Source: Mantis religiosa
Taxonomy: Eukaryota; Arthropoda; Insecta; Mantodea; Mantidae
DNA: 64,000 nt
Direction of reading: 5' to 3'
Assembly: GCA_030765055.1 (NCBI GenBank)
Contig: CM060947.1
Coordinates: 217,283,271-217,347,270, forward strand
Shown: positions 35,914 to 47,489 of the stretch, piece by piece
How positions within the stretch are numbered: position 1 is the first letter of the stretch
Layout: the number at the start of each line of letters is the position of its first letter
Position numbers and translations under genes: made by a program
The notes under the pieces: model-generated
Seen by the model: the letters and a program-made list of their open reading frames with translations, nothing else
Told to the model about the DNA's origin: nothing
Databases searched by the model: none

Positions 35914-37150
35914 AGCGATATACAACAGCAAAGGTTGATGACACTGATATAATGATAATTGGTAGAAAAAGTTTGGAAGAAAAGGTTTCAGGCCATAGAT
36001 TCATTATGAGTAAAGACTAGACCCTGGAAATAACCTGACAGGGACTGTGAGGTTTGAAATATAGACCTCTCTTGTTTAAAGATTGCGGCTGCTCAAACGT
36101 GGTCATCGCATTCCTCTGCGTTTATAACCTTATCTGTAATAATTTTGTCTGAGAACCTGTTAACAAAATTATAATTGTCTTTGCAAATATGACATTCATG
36201 CACGGCGCAATACTTCGAGCAAATTTTAATGAAGGACGATATACAAGATTTTCATGGTGTATATTATTATCCACAGTTCTATGCTAATTAACATGAGAGA
36301 AAACTGCGCTTGTGTGAACAGTATAGTTCTAAAACGAAATGTTGAATATATAGCAATTAAAATAAAAAAACCTCCATATTAACTACCCATTATGTGGAAA
36401 AAATGTACGTTACTTTTTATATTTATTTTCTCTACCACTTACTGCATAGCAGATAGAGAAAGTATTGTATTCCAACAAAAAATTCGGTACGAAACTTCAC
36501 TGGAAATACATGTTTCGAAAACCTCTGAATAAAATTTTTTGAAAAGGGACCGTGAGAGTATCGACATGTCACCGAGCGCTAAGGCTCAGGCTCCGGATAT
36601 GATTTCCGTGGCGAACCTACCTGATCCATGGGGTTTTTCGGGGGTTTTCCCGTCTCACAAGGCGAATGCTAGTTAGGTTACTTACATCTCCATTATCATG
36701 TTACATCATTTCTTATCTGTGGTTTCTTTTAGGTTAGAACTGTCAGCGGGAGTCTCGGCGTTGCATGGCAGGGTGATGTGCTTCTGGTAAACGGTTCCTC
36801 CTCCAGTAGAACGGTTTCCGGTCCGGCCTAGTGGGCCGTTTCAGGGCCACGGTAGGTGGAATGATTGGCCCGACGGGGAGTTTCCAATTGGTTAATTGCA
36901 TGGACTATGTCCTCTGCACCATCGTGGCTTCTTGGACCGTCCTCTGTCTCCTGTTACTTCATTCTTCCTCCGAGGGGTGCCCAACTTTGGGGCATAGGTA
37001 CATTAGACCTAATTTAGACCTCTATGCCGAATCCCCTCAGCATACTCCAGTCCAGTCCAGTATTAACATGTCTGATTCGCATAACTCAAAAGCGAGAAGT
37101 CGATTAAATACCAAACTTGGTATGCAAGTTCAATATCTGTCAAGGATGTG
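35914..37150. other. Intergenic DNA with dispersed-repeat and GC-rich segments
   Basis: 36420-36540 resembles the old repeat also present near 58850. From about 36560 to 37080 the sequence is unusually GC-rich (for example GGTCCGGCCTAGTGGGCCG), but no known repeat or gene could be assigned; the 106-codon ORF there has no motif. Confidence 0.3.
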
Positions 37151-37706
37151 ATACCAACATTTTCAAAGAAATCTTCTTACACAGGAGGCCTTGGCTGATT
37201 GATTCAGTATGGAGTTCCTGAAAACCTTCAAGTAGCTTTGGATGATCAACAATATCACAGGAAAATTATCAACTTCATCAAGGCACGTAATGTTAATATT
37301 TAAATTCACAATAAACTTCATGTATGAAAAAAATGTAGCTGTGCATTTTTATTTATTTTGTATTTTCAATGTATTTCTGACTGTGTTTAGTCGCGATATG
37401 ACTTTTAGGTTGAAGCACTTCAAATAACACATTTATTTTAAAAAATCTCCTTACCCCAAATTACTCTTTACATCGAAGAAGTTTTAGAAATTTTCATTTC
37501 TGCAAAATGACTCCACATATTGTTTCAGAAATTTTCCTGTCAATTGAAATGTATATCTTGAATTTAATGGAAATAAGTCTTCTTCATTCTGACTGACTTA
37601 CATAACACGTAAACCGTGAGAGCTAGACAAAATCTTACTGCATAAAAAATGTAGAATTCATTGAATTCCTTAAGCCATTCTATTTGGTTAAATTTTGAAA
37701 TACTTA
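37151..37706. other. Intergenic DNA, nothing recognised
   Basis: AT-rich, no gene seen. Confidence 0.35.
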
Positions 37707-39012
37707 GGCCCGGTTGCATAAATATCGCTAACTGTAGTTCATTTATAATCGAAGATCAAAAATGAACTAAGTTTGCAAACCCGCGTGGGTTGTAAAATGC
37801 TGATCTTAGATCAAATGAACGCCGTTCAGTACTGATCTGAGATCACAAAAACAAATGGGGCAACATCGCCAAACATTTTACAACTTTCGTGTTGTATCCA
37901 AAGAATTCGAGAATTTTTGGAATTACTCCACTCTGTTTAATTCAAGTGCACAGAGTAGCCAATCTAGACATAACAAAAACTAAATCAATCTTTCGCTTTA
38001 TGGTTATTTGTCCTAGAAATAATGTTATTTTAAATAAACAGTATAAGAATTCACACCATATTGAAACAGCATTTATCAAAAGTTAATCATTTCGCTTACT
38101 TTATCCCCATTGCATGCCCAATGTATGTCTTTTTCATTTTCGTCTGTTAACAATACTGTGAGCTGGAAAACATAAACAAAAAATGGAAGATAAGTGAAGT
38201 TTTAAGTTACAAATTATAATATTTTGTATATAAAAAATGGAAGTTCAAGCAAAGGAGAACATGTGTTCCGCTAACTTTAAATCTCGCATAACCCTTCTTA
38301 TTTCACCCTTTTCCATAGTCATCCTGATGAAATGTGATCTTAAAGCTGCAATCTCCCTTGTAACTTTGTGTATTGTTCTAAACGCAGTCCCTCTATTTAT
38401 ATTGAATGTATTCCTAATCACCATTTGGAAGATTTCAGTTGCATAGAACCGTAATGTGAGTAGGATCATAAATATTGGATTGAGTGCATAATTCCTCAGG
38501 GTTTATGTTCTTAACTATGATCCAGTTCTTCAACTACATGCTTGGACAGTCGACATCTCATTTTGAATTTTCTGTCATTTAGTTCTGAGATGGGATTTCC
38601 TTTATGTTGGAAAATACGAGGAGACCTTTCAAATTGAAAATTCTAATCATCAGAGATATCAGAGTAATCTGAATTCTGAAAATAATAAAAATGTATAGGT
38701 TATGAACATAAACAATGCATCTTTAACGAACGTTTGTGAAATAAAGAGGCCTAATTATTTATACAAGGAACCACAAAAAATGCTTTATTTACTATTTATT
38801 TAAAGCTGCACTACTCATTTCTTCTCAGGAACTATTGTGTTAATTCTGCAGTTCTGCTGATCCAAGTTCAATCAAGTTAACTGGAGAAAATTCACCAGAT
38901 CAAGAGGGCATGAACTTAGATCAATGTTTATACAACCAAAATTCTAAGTTCAGCTTGACTGAAGATCATTTTCATATGCTTGAACTTAGATTATCTTTTA
39001 TGCAACCGGGCC
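37707..39012 (-). mobile_element. PIF/Harbinger element, 1306 bp, with transposase remnant
   Basis: The ends GGCCCGGTTGCATAAA (37707) and the exact complement TTTATGCAACCGGGCC (38997-39012) are flanked by TTA and TCA, an imperfect 3-bp Harbinger target. Subterminal regions repeat TGAACTTAGAT and GATCTGAGATC themes. A Harbinger transposase fragment lies inside on the minus strand (38245-38469). The length suggests an internally deleted copy. Confidence 0.85.
38245..38469 (-). pseudogene. Harbinger transposase N-terminal fragment
   Basis: The frame reads LLTLRFYATEIFQMVIRNTF, NINRGTAFRTIHKVTREI, then LRSHFIRM. This is the conserved block before the first catalytic Asp in Harbinger transposases (LRFYATG.FQ...G, then S....R..H.V). 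The Gly after YAT is Glu here. The catalytic DDE region was not found in the element. Confidence 0.75.
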
Positions 39013-40299
39013 TCAAATTTTTCTCAAAATGAAGTCGTTATTAGTTTTTCCTATGACGTGGCCAAGCAAAGAGAATGAAATGTCAAAGTCATCACAGTGA
39101 ACAGGTCTTAAAATATTATCGCTTAAACTTACTGTATTCACCCATTCCCATTGTAGCTACAAGGAAAACCGTCAAAAAAACATCTCGATTAAGATGAAGT
39201 AGATAGAAGAATAAATGGTTTTAAGAACAGTTTGTACAAAAGTCGAGAAAGTCTTGCGTGTGCCGACATAAAAATAAAAAATGACTTCAGCATTTTGATT
39301 AAAATGCTATATATTAAGATACAACAACGACGGATTCACGAGATCGCTGGAAACTTACCTACTATACTCAACAAACCATTACATTTCCAGCAAGTACTGC
39401 TCTTCCTCAAAAATACAAAAATCTAGTGTTTATACTATTAATATGTAAATATATAATAACTTACAAGTGTATTTTTATATTATCTTATATATATATATCT
39501 TATATATAGTTTCATTAACGCTGTTTTGTATTGTAATTGTAACATAATATTGTATCTCTGTGTGTAAACTTCAGTGTTCTATCTACTGTTATTGCATTTC
39601 ATATATTGTATATTTAATCACGTAGTCGCGAAATGGCCTTGCTGTTAAAGCGACTTTAAATAAATTAAATTAAAAAAACGATACCTACATTTTAGGAGTC
39701 GCATTTCTTTGGATACTTATATGCCTTAAGGCATTTCCTATCAAATCTCGATATCGAATTTTTGGGTGCAATACAATGGAACCTTCCTCTACTTAAGTGT
39801 ATGTAAAAATAGAAAAGTAACAGCAAAATGACAGCTTGAAAACGGCTCCTAAATACTAATGAGCATTGCAAGTGTGTGCTTACGTGTGAAACTATTTACA
39901 ACCTGCAGGTCATGAGCTAGACGACCCTAATCAAGCGTCTGTAGCAAGATTAAGTGGTTTTTAATAACTCCAATTTCTTGGAAGGCTCTACTCTATCATC
40001 TATTTTCCATTACACTTAATGGCGCACCAGCTCCCAGTCATTAGCCTGTAGTTAAACCAGCGGTCCAGAATAACGTAAACCAACAACAAGAATACCTACG
40101 TACAAATTAGGCTCACCTGCTTTTTTGTGTCAGATCTGATATTTGGACAATCCTTCTGCTGTCGTAATGGTAAAATTCAAACTGTATCCGGTAAACAGCG
40201 TTTAACCCTACTGACAACATAGAAAGTTTTCATATATTCGTGTGTGTGAATCTAGAAAATTACTAAACTGATTTCCATAATTCGTTTATCACTGACAAG
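39013..40299. other. Intergenic DNA with TA-rich tract
   Basis: A TA-rich stretch lies at about 39478-39512. The segment 39730-39790 shares a TTTTGGGTGCAATACAATG-type block with the dispersed repeat at 56003. No gene seen. Confidence 0.35.
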
Positions 40300-40518
40300 G
40301 CCGGCATCGTAACGCAGATGGTAGCGTGTCTGCCTCACGTTCAAGAGGTCCCGAGTTCGAATCTCGGTGAGGGTGAGTTATCTGGACAAGGTTTTTTCCT
40401 CTTATCAAGAAAATCTAAGCCATATGGACCCTGGGTTAATTGGAGCATCATTGCACCCATTTCATCCATCCTCCGGTATGCCTTAACGTTGGAGGACGCA
40501 GGTAAATTAATAAAAGAA
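40300..40518 (+). mobile_element. tRNA-derived SINE, family S1 (best-preserved copy)
   Basis: Head GGCATCGTAACGCAGATGGT, box B GAGTTCGAATCTC near 40354-40366, and a body ending TTAACGTTGGAGGACGC with an A-rich tail. The tRNA-like region is close to a real tRNA but lacks the acceptor-stem match. Confidence 0.85.
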
Positions 40519-41199
40519 GAACAAACAGTGAAAAGCGTGTGATCGACACAGACAATAAAAAAACCTATTTTGGTGATAGATGACTAAAAACGGATTTAAA
40601 CGTTGGGATATTAAAATATAAACGTGCTTTGGCGAAAATAAAATATATTTACAAAGATGAGTTTGAATTTTCGAGCTGTTGCTTCATAGCGAATGCCTGT
40701 AAAACCAAATGCCTGCTAAATTTTACTTCAGGGATAACTGCTTTAATATTTATGCGATTGATGTATTGCAACACTTATGATAATAATCCCACATGCAATA
40801 ATGGGGTAAATCTTAAAACACCTAATTGTGCTACAGTCAAATTAACATTTCAGATTATAATATTTGAATAAAGATGTCTACAATATTTCAAGACCTCACA
40901 GATCTTTATCTGGCAACATTTGGGAATATATTTACTGATATATTAATGGTACCTGAACTGAATTGTAAGATTATATAATAATAATAGTGAAAAATGACTT
41001 ACCCCATTATTGCATGAATGTTCAGAAAAATTTAACTTTATTCCAAATAATGAAATAAAACATTAATTTCTCTGCACTTTTAGATACACTTTGACTTTCA
41101 CCACCAATTAGAAGCCAGAAACTTAATTACAGGGATAAAGAATATTATAATTCAATCACAATCAATATAATTAAATCAATCATATGTCTACTAGTCACA

Positions 41200-41854
41200 T
41201 AAGCATGTTTCACTAGTCACTCTCACTTGAAATGCTGTCAGCTTGTTGTGATTGAGGTTTGGTTACTTGTTCAATAGATTTGCTCATAAACATTTTGCCT
41301 TTTTCTAATAAGTAACATGATAGGGATTTGACGTCATCTAAATTGGCCTTCTTAACACCAATATTCGGAGCTGTCACAAATTGTACAGCTTGAAGCTTCT
41401 TCTTATTAGAAAATACCTTGTATGTTTTTAATAATCCAATGTTAAGAGTAATTTTCTTGAACTAAAGTAATTTGAGCCTTGGAAAGGTTAAGTCCTTTAC
41501 TCGGTAGTTTCAACTGATTACTGTGCATTAGTGCTGTATCATAATCTAACACAATTCCCTTAAGAACAATGAAGGAAGGCTTCTTAGCATTTTTATTATG
41601 TTGATGAAATCGCTAGGTGTTTCAATGACTTCTCTTTTCTTAATTTTTTGTGAATATGTAGCAAAACTTTGATCACACTGGCAATAACTATGCCCCCGAA
41701 AAGGAAAAACATGTCTAACGGTGATTCCCAACGTCACAGAAATATACAGAAAAAATCTAACTACAGTCTGATTCCAGTTTTGCCCACTGCAAGCATCAGA
41801 AAACACTGTAAGATTTGTCTGGTGTGGAAGCTTCTGTTCCAAAACAAGACACAA
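41200..41854 (-). pseudogene. DUF7869-like protein remnant
   Basis: The open frame 41854-41546 reads NLTVFSDACSGQNWNQTVVR, then FFLYISVTLG, then HVFPFRGHSYCQCDQSFATY. The SD.C.GQN.N and GHSY..CD..F motifs match a family of insect and cnidarian proteins annotated DUF7869, often multicopy and thought to come from transposons. The acidic residues of SDAC and QCDQ could be catalytic, but that is inference. Further downstream (to about 41200) the strand carries a decayed continuation with stops. Confidence 0.55.
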
Positions 41855-42349
41855 AAGAACAGATGCTATTGGCTATTCACTTGCAATAGTTCATACACAA
41901 ATGTTTTACATACACCACATTTTTCACCTCTTACATCTATGAAATATTTCCAACTTCATCTTCGATTTTTTGTTTTTGGACTTGTTTTAGCCTTAGACTC
42001 ACTCTTCTTCATTAACCCAGCTAGAAAATAGTTCTGCTGATTATAGTCTCCAATATCCCAAAAATATATGAAAATTTCTTCTTGCTTCTTTTTAGAGATT
42101 GTTATACAACACATTTTATTACAGCATTTCTTCAAGGAACAAATATATATTATATTATTAAATTATATTATTATACTCCAGTACAGTTCATATGTTACTT
42201 CATTAACAAAGTTTATAATGTATGTATGCCTTTCCTTCCTTTCTCCTTATTTCTTTTGTTTTTTCTCCAGCAAGGGACAAATCACCTATAACATCTGAAT
42301 CTGAGTTCATTTCCTTTGTTACGACTGTGTAACATCAGCTGACGAATAA

Positions 42350-42520
42350 TGAAACACGAGCACATGACTCGTAGAAACTATGCAGCAGTGTAACAAAACA
42401 CTACTACAATCTGTTGTTTCTTAGAAATATGATGAAATACTGAGCGCGTGACTCATAGAAACATGCAGCACTGTAACACGTGCTACAGTCTACCGGCTGT
42501 TCTTAGAAGTATAATACTGA
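42350..42520. repeat. Tandem duplication, unit about 85 bp
   Basis: Two copies share GACTCRTAGAAAC, ATGCAGCASTGTAACA and TGTTSTTAGAA at constant spacing. They lie near the right end of the DUF7869-like element. Confidence 0.65.
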
Positions 42521-42990
42521 CCCATTATTACAGAACAGACATTGAGGATTTCGAATTTCATATACTCGGCATAAATGGGGCAACCAGACTTACCCTATTA
42601 TTGCATGCGGGTGCTCAATTATTCATTATGTATTTCTCGTTATGTATTATTTTTAACTAATAAAATTAGTTTTGATATAGCACTTATCATTCGAAACTCC
42701 CGTTACTGGGTTTGTGAGGGTCACCTTTTGTTGGCTAATGGTTACAACCCAACAACAAAGGAGAGCGCTTCCGTTTTAAAGTTGTCATGTTTTGGCTAAA
42801 TGTATAGATAAGATGGTGTAGGCAGCATGTTAAGAGTTACACGAAACAGAAATTTGCCTGGTATTAAACATTTTCGTGCTAAGAATATCGAAATATAAAG
42901 AAAATGTATTATAAATAAAGAAATATTTTATAAAGTTTTATTTTTTATTACAGCAGTTAGATAACTCAGAGCTATTGAAGTGTGTTAACA

Positions 42991-43203
42991 ATGGATAACA
43001 TTAAAAATGAAGCTATTAGAGAGGAATAAAGTAATGATCTTATAAATGTCAAAATAAAGCAACATAGAGAAAGATGGAGGAAGCATTTGCAGAGGACATG
43101 CAAATTCCATATCCCAAAATAACATATGAACACCAACAACACGGTAAGAGATATAAGAAGACCGATAAGAAGACGCATAGACACATGTGGAGATATCTCT
43201 TAA
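42991..43203 (+). pseudogene. LINE ORF2 C-terminal tail
   Basis: The frame MDNIKNEAIREE, stop, SNDLINVKIKQHRERWRKHL, QRTCKFHIPK, stop, then NNTVRDIRRPIRRR follows the tail motif of many insect LINE polymerases (NE.IREEL, R..W..HL.RM...RIPK, R..GRP..RW). Two in-frame stops (43027 and 43126) show decay. It ends at 43201 and no upstream RT is present. Confidence 0.65.
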
Positions 43204-43989
43204 ATCTGAAATGATCACAGTTACGTATGCGGAACTGTGTATCGCAGGTTATATTAAGGTGATAACGGAATACGGTAGATGTTTAGTACTCATAATTGGA
43301 CGTCTCATACATATGAACGTGCTTATAAATGCGCTTTTAATTCGTCTTAAAAAAGATAGTTGGCTGTTTAGTTTTTAATGCGATTGCACACAAAAGTACG
43401 CATTGTGTAAAGAGTAAATAAGAGAGCATTAAAATGTGAAAAGATGTTATGTTCAGTCTAGTATAAGCACAGCTGTAGGAATTATTAACGGGTACAATTA
43501 ATAATTATTAAATACATTATTGTGAGATAACTACGTACATACTTTGCAAGAAATAATTCCAAATTGCTAAAATCAATGCATAAGGCAATAAGATTTAGTT
43601 TAAAAACTTCACTGAACAAGAGATTATTAGTGAGTTTCATGTTAAAGGCTGCTGCAAAATTTTGTAGACGAGAAAATCATTAGTTACAACCTTCAGGTGA
43701 TTAAAAATCAGGAACTTACTAGGGTAGGTAGCTCAGTTCTAAAAAGGAGAAAGGCGAACGTAGTAGCTTGCTCATTCAGGTTGTAGGTGGTACTGAACCT
43801 GAAACATCTCAGAAATATGCCTGACTAGAGCCATGGGACTTCGGGACTTCTTGGATCTCACAATATAGTTTTTTTCTCAACATAACTTCACATTACTTAA
43901 CAACACCTAAGTAAATAGCCCGTTATTTCATATAAGTACATTTGATACTATTCAGCCTGTAAGACTTGAAGCTTTCGTGGCAAGCGTTA
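43204..43989. other. Intergenic DNA, nothing recognised
   Basis: AT-rich, no gene or clear repeat. Confidence 0.35.
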
Positions 43990-44123
43990 TTGATTAAGGC
44001 TTCACGGGTGATCAGCCGCGTCAAATTTATGAAGATCGAGCTTTCGGCCATTTTACGCTCTATGGCCGAAAGCTCAATCTTCATAAATTTGACGCAGCTG
44101 ATCACCCGTGAAGCCTTAATCAA
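43990..44123. repeat. Near-perfect palindrome, arms of 61 bp, 12-bp loop
   Basis: The left arm 43990-44050 and right arm 44063-44123 are inverse complements with only a few mismatches. The arms include GGCTTCACGGGTGATCAGC and AGCTTTCGGCCA. The same ORF-like reading therefore appears on both strands, which is a trivial effect of symmetry. It could be a small foldback element. Confidence 0.9.
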
Positions 44124-44254
44124 AAACTATTCAGCCTTTATAAATAATTTGATTTACATTATTTAATATTAATACCAAATATGAGTATGTGTGTTATTTA
44201 ATATGTGTTGAAATAAATGTTAGTATTTTGATGGATAGTCAACATAAAAAATAC

Positions 44255-44470
44255 AATGCCATGGCCGGGATTTGAACCAGGATCTCCTGGTTTCTGTCCA
44301 GTCGCTCTAACCTATTGAGCTACCATGGCCAACGTGCCGTCCTGACATTAAATTCTCCATTTGACTCGTATATTTCCCCGGTAAACGACTAGGGGCTTTC
44401 GCATCCGAGATACACGGTTTGTGGCGACTTACTATCGTAAGTACTTGAGTCCCAGGCTTCATCATTTAAC
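44255..44470 (-). mobile_element. S2 tRNA-like repeat unit
   Basis: On the minus strand, GCCATGGTAGCTCAATAGGT (box A side) and box B GGTTCAAATCCCGGCC are preceded by the conserved leader (CCCTAGTCGTTTACCGGGG). This is the same order of modules as at 9616-10150. Confidence 0.75.
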
Positions 44471-44480
44471 TCTTATTATT

Positions 44481-44665
44481 TTAGTTAATTGATGAAAATT
44501 AATCATTTCTTCACACTAGCCGTATATAGGCTAAGGTTTTTGACGGATAGAGTTAACTTGAAAAATGCCATGGTATTGAATTTTTCATGTTGACTCTATC
44601 CATCAAAAACATTAGCCTATATACGGCTAATGTGAAGAAATGATTAATTTCCATCAATTAACTAA
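44481..44665. repeat. Palindrome, arms of about 85 bp, linked to the S2 repeat
   Basis: The left arm (44481-44565) and right arm (44581-44665) are imperfect inverse complements sharing TTAGCCTATATACGGCTA-type sequence, with a 15-bp centre containing GCCATGG. The arms are the S2 trailing module, so two S2 repeats seem joined tail to tail. Confidence 0.85.
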
Positions 44666-45229
44666 AATGTTAGTATTGTTACACAGCCACTATGATCATG
44701 AATATGAGAAATTGCAGAAAATGTTATTGAAGGTAATAATCAAAGGAACTAAGATGTGGAAAGTACTGTCACATCGGCATTCGTGATACATGCGTGGGGT
44801 TACGAGGCCATTGGGAGAGGCCGCAGAGACCCACCTCCCTTCGACGGGCCACGAGCCAGGGGTGGGCTGTGCTGTTACTGCGCAGATGCCGTTGCACATC
44901 TTTCCAATACGCTCTAAACGGTAATTCGAGAAGATTCTATCGCCAGAAGCTTCTGACTGCGCCCAACAGGTATCTAAAACCGACGCGAGGCCTGGAGGAC
45001 AGGGCAGTAGTGAGAGTTTTAGAGTTAGTGTTTTGACCTTAAAGCTCTATCTATTTCATGGCTACGCGCTTGGTGCATTTGAGAAGAGTTTGCAACTTAA
45101 ATACAGAATAAATCTGTTTACATAAGTGATGTTTAGTAGTGTATAAAAGATGCTATACACCAGTGTCTTGTAGGCCTGTTTGACGAATATTTGACATAGT
45201 TAAAGTCGGGCAAATATACGCCAGATTAG
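44666..45229. other. GC-rich unassigned segment
   Basis: From 44780 to 45020 the sequence is GC-rich, with no recognisable ORF. AATAAA occurs at about 45107. It could be an LTR or an old non-coding repeat; I could not assign it. Confidence 0.25.
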
Positions 45230-46190
45230 GTTGAAGTGTAACAAATAATTTAAGCTATCAGTTTCAACTGAATTATGCATTGAAGATACATGAATCATTA
45301 CTCTGCTTCCCTTAAAACAAAAGAAACTAGTGTTGTAGAGTAGGAGATGCCAATCTGATTGGCCTTAATGAGTAAAAAACTCTGCGAAAATTTCAAGCCT
45401 TTTTCGGACTTCAAACGTACGTTAGTTTTTTCTTTCTTAGCTCACCAATGAGTTCTATTTATGTAAACCAATTAATAATAATAACCTATGGCACGAGAGC
45501 CCATAGAGGGCCGAGGCCTGCCAACCCGACTGCCGGCCTATGTCCACATATGCAAGGTAAAGGTGGGCGATCATCCAACCGATACGGGGAGGAGATGTGG
45601 TCAGCATCTCGGCATCCCCCAGCCGGAATGTTGGCTTTCTTGACCAGGGCCGCTTACCTATCGTAAGCTCCTCAATTTCCTCACGATGCTGAGTGGGAAT
45701 CGGGACTTCCGTGACAGGGAAACAAAGCGTGACGCCATAGCCCACTACGCCACGGTACAGCATATGTAAACCAATTATCAGTGGTAATATTTTTGTTACT
45801 TGTTTCTATTGCTTTGCACAAACGTATAACAACCTGAGTTGGTATGGCAATATCTGCAGGAGTAAAATTACTATTCACAATTCTACCATCCTCATTCACA
45901 ACAACCCATCGTTAACCCATCATTGGTGAAAGAAAATACTTCCTGCGGTTTAACCCAACGTGGTGGGCACGCAGCAAAATTCTTCGGGCTGAAAACAGCC
46001 TGCCAGTACCTCGTCGTCGTAAACATCTGTCAGGACGCATCCATTACTCTTTCTCTGTGTATATATAGGCATCGAAAACATAAGCACTGCCAGAATCTGC
46101 TATGCACATCGTTTTTATGTCTATTTGGCCGGCTTGTACAAATATAAACGTGGACTAAAATTTCATCCACTGTAACGTTGGCTTTTACAC
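45230..46190 (-). pseudogene. piggyBac transposase remnant, split by a SINE
   Basis: Read from 46190 downward: NVTVDEILVHVYICTSR, then (frameshift) QIDIKTMCIADSGSAYVFDA and YIYTEKE, then TQVVIRLCKAIE, TSNKNITTDNWFT. Beyond the SINE the frame resumes IELIGELRKKKLTYV, then TTLVSFVLRE, then SSMHNSVET near 45280. These are the ordered piggyBac blocks (TVDE, KYGIK, GK, T.DNWFTS, TYVGT, LVSY, S.MH). Acidic residues of TVDE and TTDNW remain. Several stops and frameshifts make it non-functional. No TTAA ends were found. Confidence 0.8.
45475..45762 (-). mobile_element. tRNA-derived SINE with 15-bp target duplication
   Basis: Flanked by perfect TATGTAAACCAATTA copies (45460-45474 and 45763-45777). 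On the minus strand the head GTGGCGTAGTGGGCTATGGC contains a box A and AGTCCCGATTCCC is near box B. The body is GC-rich and ends in a TTATTATTATTA tail. It interrupts the piggyBac frame exactly after DNWFT. Confidence 0.9.
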
Positions 46191-46680
46191 GGTATAGTTG
46201 CTGAATTTATCAAAAATAAGGTATGGTGTAGCAGCTACGCTATCTGATTTTTTTTTCATTCTTCTCTAGCAGTTACAGTGTCAAATTTCAGCTATTTAGA
46301 GGTAGTGACAAAGGTAGTTTAGTCGTTACAAATATAGGACGACCAGTCAGGTGTTTTTTTTTTTCTTTCGAAAAGAGTGAACACATCTTCATCACATGAT
46401 TTGAATACTGAAGTCACCATTACAGCAGGTGTAAAGCTTTTGATTTCAGTACAAACTGTGTAACTGGATGGATTACTTGAGGTATGCAACTTTGCGCCCC
46501 CCCCCTTTTTTTTCCCTATATTTGAGATTTAGTAGGGTTTGCCTCAAAAGTCGACTTTAATGCAGCATTTCTTCTTTAAAAATGTTGTGCTGAGATGTTC
46601 TCGTCTCTCTCTCTCTCTCAGGTTCCTTCATAATATAACTGAAAAATAAAACAGATTTCGCGCGTATCACATTCTATCAG

Positions 46681-46734
<54 letters not shown>

Positions 46735-47489
46735 AACGGCAATTGGAAACGTACGATATTCCAGGCACCCACTTTCGTGCTAAGCTCCAATCGCTAGACT
46801 GACAAACTAACAGTTGAATGAAGCTTTAGGCGTGGAAGTATTAAGGCAAAGATACTGAGAGATTCCCCTCGCCCCCCTCCTCCGTCTTTAAATGATATTG
46901 ATGTTTCGTGTTATGAGTTACGTTGATAAAACGGCGTGTATTTCTGAAATTCGTATTATTTTCCTTCGAAAATGACAGACTTACATAAATGCTTGCAGTC
47001 ATAGTTTAGTAGTTAGCAGAAGTAAAGACCGCGTTCGGGTTATACATACTTAAGCAGGAAACCTTCAGCAATTCACACTTCTCTGCTACTGCGGATACAG
47101 TTATGCATCATAAATAAGCTATAATAGTTACAGTTTCTTGTTCTAAGATTCCAAAACCTTCTATAACTTCTAATAGTTCGTAACTCGTTTCAAACAGTTT
47201 CTACTTTGCGAACACACCTCGTAGTTCACACAAGGCATCAGGCAGCAGGACGTGAATTTAAAAGTAAATTGTGTCCATTGTGCAACTGACCGAATTAAAC
47301 AGCCATTTGGTACACGTTTTACCAAAAAATATAAATACAAATACTGCAACTTTATTGATTGATTCGTTTTATAATTTGATATAGGGAATTTTGATATTAA
47401 CCGGCCACTACGTTGATTTTCTTTCATATTTTGTTTAATCATTACATCCCGTTACCAACAAGAGAGAAGTCACCACTGATTTCAAGCAA
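46191..47489. other. Intergenic DNA with simple tracts
   Basis: Contains a CT tract (46603-46620) and a 47-base A-run (46683-46729). No gene seen. Confidence 0.4.

Larger units (their letters stand above)
40788..42611 (-). mobile_element. DNA transposon carrying a DUF7869-like ORF, about 1.8 kb
   Basis: Inverted ends: CCCACATGCAATAATGGGGT at 40788 and the near-complement (CCCGCATGCAATAATAGGGT read from 42611). A second inverted copy of the motif at about 40999-41018 could form a hairpin with the left end. Between them a minus-strand coding remnant (41200-41854) is found. No clear target duplication was seen and the superfamily is not recognised. Confidence 0.5.

Noticed and set aside
36831..37151. 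106-codon ORF in a GC-rich segment
   Set aside because: No recognisable domain. The local GC content alone makes such an ORF likely, and no splice or promoter signals frame it.
37242..37427. Short ORFs in AT-rich DNA, also at 5080, 7920, 8572, 14115 and 58551
   Set aside because: Lengths expected by chance, no motifs, biased towards Phe/Leu/Ile/Lys codons.
40300..40380. Candidate tRNA gene with good box A and box B
   Set aside because: No acceptor-stem pairing, and it is followed by the shared S1 body and A-tail, so it is a SINE. The same applies to 757, 28305, 35678 and 48003.
43923..44166. Nearly identical ORFs on both strands
   Set aside because: A trivial result of the palindrome at 43990-44123, not a gene pair.
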